From Deltaproteobacteria bacterium (GTDB lineage Bacteria; Desulfobacterota; BSN033; UBA1163), in contig JAGXTA010000003.1 in assembly GCA_018333535.1 (NCBI GenBank), positions 31,417 through 95,416 on the forward strand: a stretch of DNA of 64,000 bases, read 5' to 3'. The notes beneath the pieces were generated by a model that saw only the letters and a list, made by a program, of their open reading frames with translations, was not told the DNA's origin and searched no databases. This document shows, in pieces, positions 36,197 through 44,488 of the stretch. Both the position numbers and the translations under genes were made by a program. Within the stretch, counting starts at the first letter, position 1. Every line of letters starts with the position of its first letter.

Positions 36197-37273
36197 ATGA
36201 AAATCGCAGTGATCGGATGTGGCTATTGGGGTCCAAATCTTATCAGGAATTTTGTCCAGTCTAACAAGATTGAGGAATTGACCTGTTGTGATTTAGACCA
36301 GAAAAGGTTAGACCGGATGAAGAGCCTCTATCCCTCCGTCAAGTTGGCATCAAATTACGAAGAGCTCCTTCAGAAGCCCGACCTTGATTCAGTGGCCATT
36401 GCAACCCCCGTAAAGACCCATTACCCGATTGCAAAGGAATTCCTTTCCGAGGGGAAACATGTCTTTATTGAGAAACCTCTAACCCATTCGTTTGATACGG
36501 CATTAGAGTTAGTGAAATTGGCTGAAGAGAAGCAAAAGGTGTTGATGGTGGGACATACCTTTGAATATACGGCGGCTGTCAACAAGATTAAAGATATCGT
36601 CGACAGTGGCGAGATTGGAAAGATCCTCTATATTAGTTGCACTCGCGTAAATCTTGGTCTCTTTCAGCCGGATATTAATGTCATATGGGATCTCGCCCCT
36701 CATGATATTTCAATCATTCTTTACATTCTTGGGGAGGCTCCGGTTTCCGTCAATAGCCAGGGGAGGGCCCATTTCAAAGCCGGGATTGAAGATGTGGCCA
36801 CCACCACGCTCAATTTTAAAGATGGTGTGATTGCGTTTATCCACAATAGTTGGCTCGATCCCAACAAGATCCGCCGAACCACCATTGTGGGAACAAAGAA
36901 AATGCTGGTTTATGATGACATTGAGCCTCAGGAAAAGATCAAAATATTCGATAAGGGAGTTGACGTTCCTCCTTACTATGATACCTTTGCAGAATTTCAT
37001 TTATCTTACCGCTATGGCGATATTCACAGCCCAAGAATTGAGGACTATGAACCCCTTAAAAAGGAATGTGACCATTTTCTCACATGTATTCAGAATGGCG
37101 TGTCTCCATTAAGTGATGGGTATAGCGGGGTAAGGGTGGTTTCGATTTTGGAGGCCGCAAGCAAATCCCTGAGGCTCTCGGGGAGATCCGTCCAGACTCA
37201 GGGTCTTAAGTTATTAAACAAAAAATCGAAAAACAATGGAAACGGGTTTTTAATGGCAAGCAGCTGGAGGTGA
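36197..37273 (+). CDS. Gfo/Idh/MocA-family sugar dehydrogenase (WbpB-like)
   Basis: A 358-residue NAD(P)-dependent dehydrogenase. The N-terminal Rossmann motif is AVIGCGYWGPNLIRNF. The catalytic segment EKPLTHS has the conserved Glu-Lys-Pro. It is followed by GHTFEYTAAVNKIKD and WDLAPHDISII with the conserved His. It is coupled to an acyltransferase and an aminotransferase. Together they match the order of WbpB, WbpD and WbpE, which oxidise, aminate and acetylate C3 of a UDP-HexNAc(A). The sugar is therefore probably a 2,3-diacetamido type; the exact substrate is inference. Confidence 0.9.
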   Translation: MKIAVIGCGYWGPNLIRNFVQSNKIEELTCCDLDQKRLDRMKSLYPSVKLASNYEELLQKPDLDSVAIATPVKTHYPIAKEFLSEGKHVFIEKPLTHSFDTALELVKLAEEKQKVLMVGHTFEYTAAVNKIKDIVDSGEIGKILYISCTRVNLGLFQPDINVIWDLAPHDISIILYILGEAPVSVNSQGRAHFKAGIEDVATTTLNFKDGVIAFIHNSWLDPNKIRRTTIVGTKKMLVYDDIEPQEKIKIFDKGVDVPPYYDTFAEFHLSYRYGDIHSPRIEDYEPLKKECDHFLTCIQNGVSPLSDGYSGVRVVSILEAASKSLRLSGRSVQTQGLKLLNKKSKNNGNGFLMASSWR

Positions 37274-37276
37274 AAA

Positions 37277-37819
37277 ATGGAATTTCAAAGCATTGCAGCC
37301 GATGTAAAACTTGGCGAAAATGTGAAGATCCACAAATTCGTGAACCTCTACGGTTGCGAGGTGGGAGACAACACCAAAATTGGCGTCTTTGTCGAAATTC
37401 AGAAAAATGCCAGGGTAGGGAAGAACTGCAAAATATCGAGTCACACCTTTATCTGCGAGGGAGTGACGATTGAAGATAATGTGTTCATCGGGCATAGCGT
37501 TGTTTTCATAAACGATATGTATCCCAGGGCGACCAACGGCAATGGAGGGCTTCAAACCGAAAAAGATTGGAAAGTGGAACGCATTCTCGTTAAAAAGGGC
37601 GCCTCCATCGGCTCCAATTGCACCATATTGAGCAATGTCGTAATAGGTGAAAATGCAATTATTGGCGCGGGGAGCGTAGTTACAAAAGATGTTCCGCCCA
37701 ATGTGATTGTTGCCGGCAACCCAGCCCGCTTCTTTCGTACAATCGATTTTCTATCTCAACCAGACGTCAACGAACAATATGTTTTGTATGAATTTCTTAA
37801 AGAAAGGATAAAGGTTTGA
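37277..37819 (+). CDS. Hexapeptide-repeat N-acetyltransferase (WbpD-like)
   Basis: A 180-residue left-handed beta-helix acyltransferase. Repeated hexapeptides are visible (VKIHKFVNLYGCEVGDNTKI, VGKNCKISSHTFICEGVTI, IGSNCTILSNVVIGENAIIG). The C-terminal motif VIVAGNPARFFR is typical. It is predicted to acetylate the 3-amino group made by the aminotransferase, using acetyl-CoA. It follows the dehydrogenase by 3 bases, with GGAGGTGA before the ATG. This is a firm family call; the specificity is by analogy with WbpD. Confidence 0.9.
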   Translation: MEFQSIAADVKLGENVKIHKFVNLYGCEVGDNTKIGVFVEIQKNARVGKNCKISSHTFICEGVTIEDNVFIGHSVVFINDMYPRATNGNGGLQTEKDWKVERILVKKGASIGSNCTILSNVVIGENAIIGAGSVVTKDVPPNVIVAGNPARFFRTIDFLSQPDVNEQYVLYEFLKERIKV

Positions 37820-37978
37820 GGTTAGAGGTTTAAGGTTTGAGGTTATAAAATGTTACGGGTTCAAGGTTGCAAGTTACAAGTTAATCTACACCCTACACTC
37901 TGTGTTTTTAAGAACTCGTAACTCGCAACATTTAACACTCAACACTTAAAACTCCCCCTTGCGCCTAACGAGGTAAAT
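37820..37978. repeat. Word-repeat array with both inverted arms (GAGGTT / AACTCG families)
   Basis: The left part is made of GAGGTTTAAGGTTTGAGGTT and GTTACGGGTTCAAGGTTGC-type words. The right part is made of inverse words AACTCGTAACTCGCAAC and ACACTCAACAC. CTACACCCTACACTC lies at the centre. The arms could pair over about 35 bases with mismatches. It fills the gap before the aminotransferase, and the ribosome binding site is a weak GAGG. Confidence 0.7.
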
Positions 37979-39229
37979 ATGGAAATCCCCTTTTTAGATC
38001 TGAAGATTCCACATCGTGAACTCGAGGAAGAGCTGGTGCAAGTTTTCCGCGACGGCCTCAGAAACGCCTCATTTATAGGGGGCATGCAGGTCGAATCTTT
38101 TGAGAAGGAATTTGCCCAGTTTTGCGAGACCCAACACTGCATTGCCGTAAATAGCGGAACCGATGCCCTTCGGTTTGCCTTAATCGCTGCCGGCATCGGG
38201 CCAGGTGATGAAGTGATCACGGTTCCAAATACTTTTATCGCAACCACAGAGGCCATCTCCCAAACTGGTGCGACTCCAGTTTTTGTAGATATCGATGAAC
38301 GCACCTACAACATCGACCCCAACAAACTCGAAGACTACCTGAAAAACCGCCTCCAGCCTCCAGCCTCCAGCCTCCAACCACGTCCTCGTGCTGTGCTCCC
38401 CGTCCATCTCTATGGCCAACCCGCTGATATGGACTCGATTCAGGAGATCGCAGATCGATACGGTCTGATGGTGATCGAGGACGCCTGCCAGGCTCATGGA
38501 GCGCTCTATCATTCAAAAAAAGATGATCAATGGAAAAAGGCCGGTTCGATGGGATTGGCTTCAGCCTTCAGTTTCTATCCCGGGAAAAATCTTGGGGCCT
38601 GCGGGGAGGGCGGAGCGGTCACTACAAATGATGAGGGTATCGCACAGAAAATAAGGATGCTCCGTGACCACGGCCAGGCGAAAAAATACTACCATGAATT
38701 CGAAGGGTATAATGGAAGGCTGGATGCCATCCAGGCCGGGATTCTCAGGGTCAAACTGAGATGTCTCAATGAATGGAACGAAAAACGCCGCCACAACGCC
38801 TCTCTTTACACTCAACTCTTATTACCCTACACCCTACACTCTACTCCCAACACCCGGCATTTATCACTTATCACCCCCCATGAGCCTGAATGGGCAAAAG
38901 CTGTTTACCACCTTTATATTATTCGAACCAAGAAAAGGGATGAGCTTCAGAAATATCTTTCAGAAAATGGAATTCATACGGGCCTTCACTACCCCGTTCC
39001 ACTTCACCTTCAAGGGGCCTATGCGAATAACGGATTCAAGAAAGGCGATTTCCCTGTAACCGAGGAGGTTTCTTCTGAGATCCTTTCTCTCCCCATGTTC
39101 CCGCAATTGACGGAGCAGCAAATCCGGTATGTCGCCGACAATATCAAGCAGTTTTTAAAACTTCGTCTAGATTTTAACACGCAACACGTAACTCGTAACA
39201 CTCAATACTTAACCCCCAAACCCCTATGA
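37979..39229 (+). CDS. DegT/DnrJ/EryC1-family sugar aminotransferase (WbpE-like) with repeat insertions
   Basis: A 416-residue PLP-dependent aminotransferase. Family motifs are [36 protein letters not shown] and the PLP lysine in [17 protein letters not shown], plus [14 protein letters not shown]. It probably adds the 3-amino group to the keto-sugar made by the adjacent dehydrogenase. Three segments look foreign and are encoded by repeat words: [13 protein letters not shown] (38350-38376, a heptamer CCTCCAG repeated), [19 protein letters not shown] (about 38820-38875), and the tail [17 protein letters not shown]. All keep the frame, so a working enzyme with longer loops is possible. Confidence 0.9.
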   Translation: MEIPFLDLKIPHRELEEELVQVFRDGLRNASFIGGMQVESFEKEFAQFCETQHCIAVNSGTDALRFALIAAGIGPGDEVITVPNTFIATTEAISQTGATPVFVDIDERTYNIDPNKLEDYLKNRLQPPASSLQPRPRAVLPVHLYGQPADMDSIQEIADRYGLMVIEDACQAHGALYHSKKDDQWKKAGSMGLASAFSFYPGKNLGACGEGGAVTTNDEGIAQKIRMLRDHGQAKKYYHEFEGYNGRLDAIQAGILRVKLRCLNEWNEKRRHNASLYTQLLLPYTLHSTPNTRHLSLITPHEPEWAKAVYHLYIIRTKKRDELQKYLSENGIHTGLHYPVPLHLQGAYANNGFKKGDFPVTEEVSSEILSLPMFPQLTEQQIRYVADNIKQFLKLRLDFNTQHVTRNTQYLTPKPL

Positions 39230-39244
39230 TATGCCTCAAACCTC
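39176..39244. repeat. Word repeats spanning the aminotransferase 3' end
   Basis: The words ACACGCAACACGTAACTCG and TAACACTCAATACTTAACC run through the last 17 codons and the stop codon of the aminotransferase. CCTCAAACCTCAAG words lie just past the stop. The gene end thus lies in the repeat. Confidence 0.65.
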
Positions 39245-39245
39245 A

Positions 39246-39290
39246 AGCGCTTGCCTGCCGAAGCTTTGCATAGGTAGGAAGCGCTTTTTT
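39246..39290 (+). terminator. Rho-independent terminator after the aminotransferase
   Basis: AGCGCTT (39246-39252) pairs perfectly with AAGCGCT (39279-39285). The stem continues through CCT/AGG after one bulge, and TTTTTT closes it at 39285-39290. It lies 17 bases after the aminotransferase stop. The stem also resembles the CCTGCC palindromic element seen at 14493. Confidence 0.65.
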
Positions 39291-39353
39291 AGTCTTTATC
39301 CTTCCTCCTTGGCACGTCAAAACGTTTTTATCTTTTAACCTGTAACACTCTTT

Positions 39354-40394
39354 ATGGACGATAGCATTCAAATCATTAATCCCACTCAACATAAAGGTTG
39401 GGAGGATCTCATCCTTTCCCATCCGGAAGCCTCCTTCTTCCATTCTTCGGCCTGGGCTAGGGTACTCTCGGAATCTTACGGTTATGTTCCGAAATACTTT
39501 GCGATGATCAGGAACGAAAAGCTGGTTTCCCTCCTGCCCGTCATGGAAGTCAATAGCCTTTTTACAGGGAAGAGGGGAGTCTCGCTGCCTTTTACGGACT
39601 ACTGTGAACCCATCGTCGGTCCGGAGGTTTCTTTGGACGATTTGCTTAATTGTGTCGTTGACACCGGCAAAAGATCGGACTGGAAATCTCTGGAGTTAAG
39701 GATCGGGCAGAAAGCGCTGCCGAACCGCCGGATCGCGTTAAAGTATCTTGGACATGAGCTCAAACTTGGGCAGGATGAGGAAAGGCTCCTCTCAGGGTTT
39801 CGGGACAGCACAAGGCGGAATATCCGGAAGGCGATCGGGGAGGGGGTGGAGGTAAAGAGTTCGAATACAACGGAGGGGATGAAGGAATTCTACCGGTTAA
39901 ACAGCTTAACAAGAAAGGAACACGGCCTCCCTCCCCAGCCCTACCGGTTTTTTGTGAAGGTCTTGGAACACATCATTTCAAGGGATCTTGGACAGGTTTA
40001 TCTGGCATCGCGTGCCGGAAAAAACATTGCGGGCGCCATCTATTTCCATTTCAATGGAAAGGCCTATTACAAATATGGAGCATCTGATAAAAACTATCAA
40101 CATCTCAGGCCAAACAACCTGGTCATGTGGGAGGCCATCCGGTGTTATTCCGGAAATGGGACAAGGAGCCTCTGCATGGGCCGGACCGAACCCGATCATG
40201 AGGGACTTCTTCAATTTAAATCCGGCTGGGGAACGACGGAACAACCGATCCGTTATTACCGGTATGACTTTAAAAAGGGTTCTTTTGTTTCAGGTTCTTC
40301 AAAGGTTACGGGCTTTCATAATAAGATTTTCAAGAATATGCCCATCCCTATTTTGAACAAAATAGGAGCCTTACTCTATAAACATGTCGCCTAA
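39354..40394 (+). CDS. FemAB-like acyl/aminoacyltransferase (PEP-CTERM-associated type)
   Basis: A 346-residue protein of the FemAB/GNAT fold. Characteristic segments are HPEASFFHSSAWARVLSESY, LLPVMEVNSLFTGKRGVSLP, FRDSTRRNIRKAIGEGVEVK and the closing FGRTEPD-like motif, here LCMGRTEPDHEGLLQFKSGW. FemAB-like proteins occur in PEP-CTERM loci and are thought to transfer acyl or aminoacyl groups to the polysaccharide or its lipid carrier. Its donor and acceptor are unknown. Homologous segments recur in the C-terminal half of the gene at 41376 and, more distantly, at 43379, so the locus contains a small family. Confidence 0.87.
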   Translation: MDDSIQIINPTQHKGWEDLILSHPEASFFHSSAWARVLSESYGYVPKYFAMIRNEKLVSLLPVMEVNSLFTGKRGVSLPFTDYCEPIVGPEVSLDDLLNCVVDTGKRSDWKSLELRIGQKALPNRRIALKYLGHELKLGQDEERLLSGFRDSTRRNIRKAIGEGVEVKSSNTTEGMKEFYRLNSLTRKEHGLPPQPYRFFVKVLEHIISRDLGQVYLASRAGKNIAGAIYFHFNGKAYYKYGASDKNYQHLRPNNLVMWEAIRCYSGNGTRSLCMGRTEPDHEGLLQFKSGWGTTEQPIRYYRYDFKKGSFVSGSSKVTGFHNKIFKNMPIPILNKIGALLYKHVA

Positions 40395-40524
40395 CGTTTT
40401 AGGCTTGTAACAGCAACACCGCAGCGCAGCAACATAGCGGCACTCAAAATTAACTCAATAGATAACTCACAACTCATAACTGATTAACTCCTTAACCCAA
40501 GCAACTCAATCGATTGAAAAAATG
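40395..40524. repeat. Word-repeat array before toxin-antitoxin locus
   Basis: The array contains GCTTGTAACAGCAACACC, AACTCACAACTCATAACTG and AACTCCTTAACCC words. No gene is seen. It ends just before the -35 element of the toxin-antitoxin promoter. Confidence 0.6.
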
Positions 40525-40556
40525 TTGACATTTCATCTTTAAAAGTGTACACTTTT
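40525..40556 (+). promoter_or_regulatory. Sigma-70 promoter overlapped by a perfect palindrome (toxin-antitoxin operator)
   Basis: TTGACA (40525-40530) and TACACT (40548-40553) are 17 bases apart. The 16-base perfect palindrome AAAAGTGTACACTTTT (40541-40556) covers the -10 element. This is the expected layout for autorepression by an antitoxin dimer, and it sits 27 bases before the antitoxin ATG. Confidence 0.75.
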
Positions 40557-40583
40557 TTGAAAATTGCAGTTTGAGGGCTAACA

Positions 40584-40817
40584 ATGGAAATAAACGTAAA
40601 AGAAGCAAGGGCGAGGCTAAGCTTCCTGCTTAAAAAAGTTGAAAAAGGAGATGAGATTCTGCTTCTGCGCAGGGGCAAGAAAGTGGCACGGCTTGTTCCG
40701 GTACAAACTCCGCAACGCTCCCTGCCCAGTTTGAAAGAGTTCCGATCTTCTATCCAATTGAAGGGGAAGCCTTTGAGTGCTGTCGTTGTAGAAAGTAGGG
40801 AAAAGGAACGGTTCTGA
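40584..40817 (+). CDS. Type II antitoxin, Phd/YefM-like
   Basis: A 77-residue protein. The N-terminus MEINVKEARARLSFLLKKVE and the segment GDEILLLRRGKKVARLVPV match the Phd/YefM antitoxin fold, which binds DNA by its N-terminal part. The C-terminus (about residue 50 on) should bind and neutralise the PIN toxin encoded next. The two genes overlap by one base. It probably represses its own promoter through the palindrome upstream. Confidence 0.9.
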   Translation: MEINVKEARARLSFLLKKVEKGDEILLLRRGKKVARLVPVQTPQRSLPSLKEFRSSIQLKGKPLSAVVVESREKERF

Positions 40818-41239
40818 TGGTTTATGTCGACACAAGTGTTTTGGTGGGATATTACTGTCCGGAGCCAATTAGCGAAAAAGTCGAAAGATTTCTCATGGCT
40901 CAGAAACGACCGGCAATCAGCCTTCTTACAGAGGTCGAACTCTTTTCAGCCTTATCAAAAAAGATACGAGGTAAGGAAATGAACCGGAGGGACGCCAGCA
41001 AGGTGTCAGCCAGGTTCCTAACTCATTTGGATAATGATTATTATACGAATATCCCTGTTGAAACACATCACTACCGATTGGCAAGAGATTGGATCGGCCT
41101 GTTTAACACAGACCTTAAAAGCCTCGATGCGCTCCATTTAGCTATCTCTTCGGCGGAGAATTTAACCCTGGTAACCGTTGATAAGTCCCTTTTTAAATCA
41201 GCGAGAGCCCTTACCAGAGATGCTATCTTGCTGGAATAG
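40817..41239 (+). CDS. vapC: PIN-domain RNase toxin (VapC-like)
   Basis: A complete 140-residue PIN toxin. The acidic metal-binding residues are visible: Asp in MVYVDTSVL, Glu in LTEVELFSAL, Asp in LKSLDALHLAIS and Asp in LVTVDKSLFKSA. VapC toxins cleave tRNA or rRNA when freed from antitoxin. Length, completeness and an intact promoter suggest a working module. It lies inside repeat arrays that interrupt the exopolysaccharide genes. Confidence 0.92.
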   Translation: MVYVDTSVLVGYYCPEPISEKVERFLMAQKRPAISLLTEVELFSALSKKIRGKEMNRRDASKVSARFLTHLDNDYYTNIPVETHHYRLARDWIGLFNTDLKSLDALHLAISSAENLTLVTVDKSLFKSARALTRDAILLE

Positions 41240-41375
41240 ATGCCTTCCGCTTTAACCTTTAACGCCCTTACTCCTAACGCCTTATCTTCTTTTAAACCTT
41301 TAGCCTCGAACCTCGAACCTCAAACCTCCGACAGGCGCTGATAGAACTCGCAACTCGAAACCCGTAACTTTGAAC
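41240..41375. repeat. Word-repeat array after toxin-antitoxin locus
   Basis: TTTAACCTTTAACGCC, CTCGAACCTCGAACCTC and AACTCGCAACTCGAAACC words fill this gap. No gene is seen. The ribosome binding site of the next gene is not evident. Confidence 0.6.
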
Positions 41376-43382
41376 ATGAGCCTCATCAACCATATCTACT
41401 ACCAACTTAAACCCCTGATTCCGAGATCGCTCCAGATTGCTCTTCGGAGGATGGTGGCCCAAGGGAAGCGAAAACGTTACAGCCGTGTCTGGCCCATAGA
41501 CGAAGGGGCCGGGAAGCCGCCCGAAAACTGGAGAGGTTGGCCCGATGGAAAGAAGTTTGCCCTGGTTCTCATGCACGATGTCGACACCGCGAAAGGTCAC
41601 GAGAAGTGCCTTGAATTGGCCCAGGTTGATGAAAAAATGGGTTTTCGATCCTCCTTCAACTTCGTGCCTGAAAGATACAATGTCTCATCCGAGGTGCGTC
41701 GGATACTGGTCGAAAAGGGCTTTGAAGTTGGAGTCCACGGCCTCAAGCACGACGGAAAATTATTCTCATCGAGAAAAACATTCCTGGAGCAGGCAGCTCG
41801 TATTAATCACTACTTGAAAGACTGGAAATCTGTGGGATTTGTCTCCCCCTCCATGCATAGAAATCTCGACTGGATTCACGATTTAAACGTCGAATACGAC
41901 GCCTCGACCTTCGATACCGATCCCTTCGAACCCCAGCCGGATGGCATTAGAACAATTTTCCCTTTTGTCGTGAACGGGAATTTGATCTCAAAAGGGTACA
42001 TTGAGCTCCCGTATACGCTCTCCCAGGATCACACGCTATTTGTAATCATGGGTGAAAAGGGCATTGATCTCTGGAAGCAGAAACTGGATTGGATCGTCAA
42101 AAATGGCGGCATGGCATTATTGATTACCCATCCCGATTACATGAGCTTTAATGGGAAGAAACTGGCGTCGGATGAATATCCGGCTGAATACTACAAAGAA
42201 TTTTTAGAATACATCAAAAAAATTTATAAAGATCAGTATTGGAACGCATTGCCCAGGGACGTCGCTTGTTTCTGGCGTGAGAGACAGTCCCACAAGGGAA
42301 AGAAAGCCGTTAATCAGAAATACGAGGTTACATTGATCGACCCAATCAAAGACCCGAGATGGGACGCCTTTGTTGAAAACCATCCCTTTGGATGGATTTG
42401 CCACCTTTCAGGCTGGAAAAAGGTCCTGGAGACTAGCTTCCCCCACATGAAAGGCCATTACTTGGTTCTTGTTGATGGTGAGAACAAGATTCGAGCGGGA
42501 CTGCCCGTTTTTGAAGTAAGAAGCTGGCTCACCGGTAATCGTTTGGTCAGTATTCCTTTCGCAACAGTTTCCGATCCCCTCATCTCCTCACAAGAAGAGT
42601 TTCGCGAATTATTTGATGCCACCCTCGAACTTTCTACCAAGTTGAAAATATTTAACATTCAAATTAAGGCACTTACTTCTCAAAAGCTGGTAGAAGAAAT
42701 ACCGCTAAAATTTCAAAGATATTATGTACACCATTACCTACTCCTCAATAAAGGTCTTGATGAAATTAAAAAGTCATTCCATCTTACTGCAGTACAGCAG
42801 CCGATTCAGAAACTTCATAAAGCAAATTTGAGATTATATATCGGTAATGCGAAAGCAGACTTATATGACTTTTATCACCTCTATGATCAGACAAGGAAGA
42901 GGTTGGGTCTTCCAACCCAGCCGTATAATCTTTTTGAGGTATTGTGGGAAACGTTTATGCCCATAAACAAGATCTTGGTCTTGTTAGCCAAACAAGAAGG
43001 CCATGTTGTGGCTGGACATATTTATTTTAAGTTTAATAAGCGTATGTCAATGGAATTTGAAGGATGGGATAGAAACTATCATTACCTTACCCCCAATCAT
43101 TTTATAATCTGGGAAGCTATCAAAATGGCCCATTCCGAAGGATATCAAATATTCGACTTCGGTAGGACATCACCCGAAGACACTGGTTTAATAAAATTCA
43201 AGGAACGTTGGGGGACAAAAACGGCCACTTTTATGGAAATCGTTTACCCGCCCCATCATTTGCAAGTCTCTGATAGCAAGGAGAAATCATTAAAATATAG
43301 ATTAGCGAGAAAAGTATGCCAGACAGTACCCAATCCTGGCAGAAAGATTATTAGCCATTTTTGTTATCGACATTTAGGATGA
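41376..43382 (+). CDS. Polysaccharide deacetylase-like domain fused to FemAB-like transferase
   Basis: A 668-residue two-domain protein. Residues about 60-300 form a NodB-like deacetylase: FALVLMHDVDTAKG (metal Asp) and VGVHGLKHDGKLF (metal His residues). Residues about 325-650 form a FemAB-like GNAT domain: HPFGWICHLSGWKKVLETSF, ARTRKRLGLPTQPYNLF-like segment reading RKRLGLPTQPYNLF, and IFDFGRTSPEDTGLIKFK. The combination could remove an acetyl group and then attach an aminoacyl or acyl group to the freed amine; this is inference. ATG 41376 is preferred over TTG 41370. It overlaps the next gene by 4 bases (ATGA). Confidence 0.85.
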   Translation: MSLINHIYYQLKPLIPRSLQIALRRMVAQGKRKRYSRVWPIDEGAGKPPENWRGWPDGKKFALVLMHDVDTAKGHEKCLELAQVDEKMGFRSSFNFVPERYNVSSEVRRILVEKGFEVGVHGLKHDGKLFSSRKTFLEQAARINHYLKDWKSVGFVSPSMHRNLDWIHDLNVEYDASTFDTDPFEPQPDGIRTIFPFVVNGNLISKGYIELPYTLSQDHTLFVIMGEKGIDLWKQKLDWIVKNGGMALLITHPDYMSFNGKKLASDEYPAEYYKEFLEYIKKIYKDQYWNALPRDVACFWRERQSHKGKKAVNQKYEVTLIDPIKDPRWDAFVENHPFGWICHLSGWKKVLETSFPHMKGHYLVLVDGENKIRAGLPVFEVRSWLTGNRLVSIPFATVSDPLISSQEEFRELFDATLELSTKLKIFNIQIKALTSQKLVEEIPLKFQRYYVHHYLLLNKGLDEIKKSFHLTAVQQPIQKLHKANLRLYIGNAKADLYDFYHLYDQTRKRLGLPTQPYNLFEVLWETFMPINKILVLLAKQEGHVVAGHIYFKFNKRMSMEFEGWDRNYHYLTPNHFIIWEAIKMAHSEGYQIFDFGRTSPEDTGLIKFKERWGTKTATFMEIVYPPHHLQVSDSKEKSLKYRLARKVCQTVPNPGRKIISHFCYRHLG

Positions 43383-44476
43383 ACGGGAAAGAATCGAAGA
43401 CTGGAATGAACCAGTCCTTTTTCCAGATAAGAGTGTCTGAATCGGTTCGAGACGATGAATGGGATGCCTTCGTTGAATCCGAAGCGCAGGGGTCATTTGA
43501 ACAAACGAGTGGATGGGCTGAGGCAAAGTGGAGTGCGGGTTGGAAATCTATAAGAGTTGTTGTTCTACTTGAGGATCGCATCTTGGGCGGAAGCCAGATC
43601 TTGGTGAAGCAGCTTCCGTTTGGATTCCGGGTGGGCTATCTCCCGAGGGGGCCCGTTTGTGATAATGGGAGGGACGATGTTCTCACGCTGATTCTGGCTG
43701 CATTGAAGAAGGTCTGTAAGGATTCTCATCTATCATGTCTCATTGTCCAGCCTGCAAACAACGGAAGTTTAACCGAAGATTCATTAATTCGATCAGGTTT
43801 CCGTAGAGACGCAACACTGGGCATTATTAGCGCAACAACAGCCATCGATTTGATTCAGACCTATGAAGCGATTCTATCCAGGATGACCAGGAATTTCAGA
43901 TACAATATCCGGTTTGCAGAACGTAACGGCGTAATCATTCGGGATGGGAAGAGAGAAGAGATTGGTCTTTTTTTTAGATTGATGCTTGAAACATGCAGAC
44001 GCCAGGGAGTCAGTCCAAACCCCTCGACGGAATCGTTTATACAGAAACTGTGGGACGTATTTTCCCCCCACGGGAATATAAGGTTTTTCTTGGCTGAGTA
44101 TAATGGAGAAGTCGTTTCAGGGCTAATGTGTATCCCATTCGGTAAAGTCTGTAACGCCTGGAAAATGGGATGGTCAGGGAAGCATGAGAATTCAAGGGCA
44201 GTTCATTTTTTGCACTGGAAAGCAATTCAGTGGGCCAAAGATAACGGGTATCATTCTTATGACTTCATGGGAATAAACCGGGCTTTGGCTGAAACCATTC
44301 TCGAAGGGAATCATTTTTATAAAGTGGCAAAGGGGGCTAATCTGTTTAAGCTATCGTTCGGAGGGGAAGTGCGTTTACTTCCTGAAGCGTATTATTATTT
44401 TAAGAGCCCGCTGCTCGGGTTACTTTACACTAAAGTTTATCCCTACTTCAGAAAAATAAAAGGAGCTATCGTTTAA
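43379..44476 (+). CDS. FemAB/FemX-like peptidyltransferase family protein
   Basis: A 365-residue FemAB-like protein. Segments are WDAFVESEAQGSFEQTSGWA, RVGYLPRGPVCDNG, RMTRNFRYNIRFAERNGVII and SYDFMGINRALAETILEG. The paired GNAT folds of FemX-type enzymes use aminoacyl-tRNA. Whether this one uses aminoacyl-tRNA or another donor is unknown. The start at 43379 overlaps the previous stop (ATGA), indicating coupling with the deacetylase-FemAB fusion. It probably adds to the same polymer or lipid-linked intermediate. Confidence 0.83.
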   Translation: MNGKESKTGMNQSFFQIRVSESVRDDEWDAFVESEAQGSFEQTSGWAEAKWSAGWKSIRVVVLLEDRILGGSQILVKQLPFGFRVGYLPRGPVCDNGRDDVLTLILAALKKVCKDSHLSCLIVQPANNGSLTEDSLIRSGFRRDATLGIISATTAIDLIQTYEAILSRMTRNFRYNIRFAERNGVIIRDGKREEIGLFFRLMLETCRRQGVSPNPSTESFIQKLWDVFSPHGNIRFFLAEYNGEVVSGLMCIPFGKVCNAWKMGWSGKHENSRAVHFLHWKAIQWAKDNGYHSYDFMGINRALAETILEGNHFYKVAKGANLFKLSFGGEVRLLPEAYYYFKSPLLGLLYTKVYPYFRKIKGAIV

Positions 44477-44488
44477 GAGCATTGAATT

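Noticed and set aside
39300..39330. TGGCAC as a possible sigma-54 -24 element
   Set aside because: No TTGC element occurs at the required distance.
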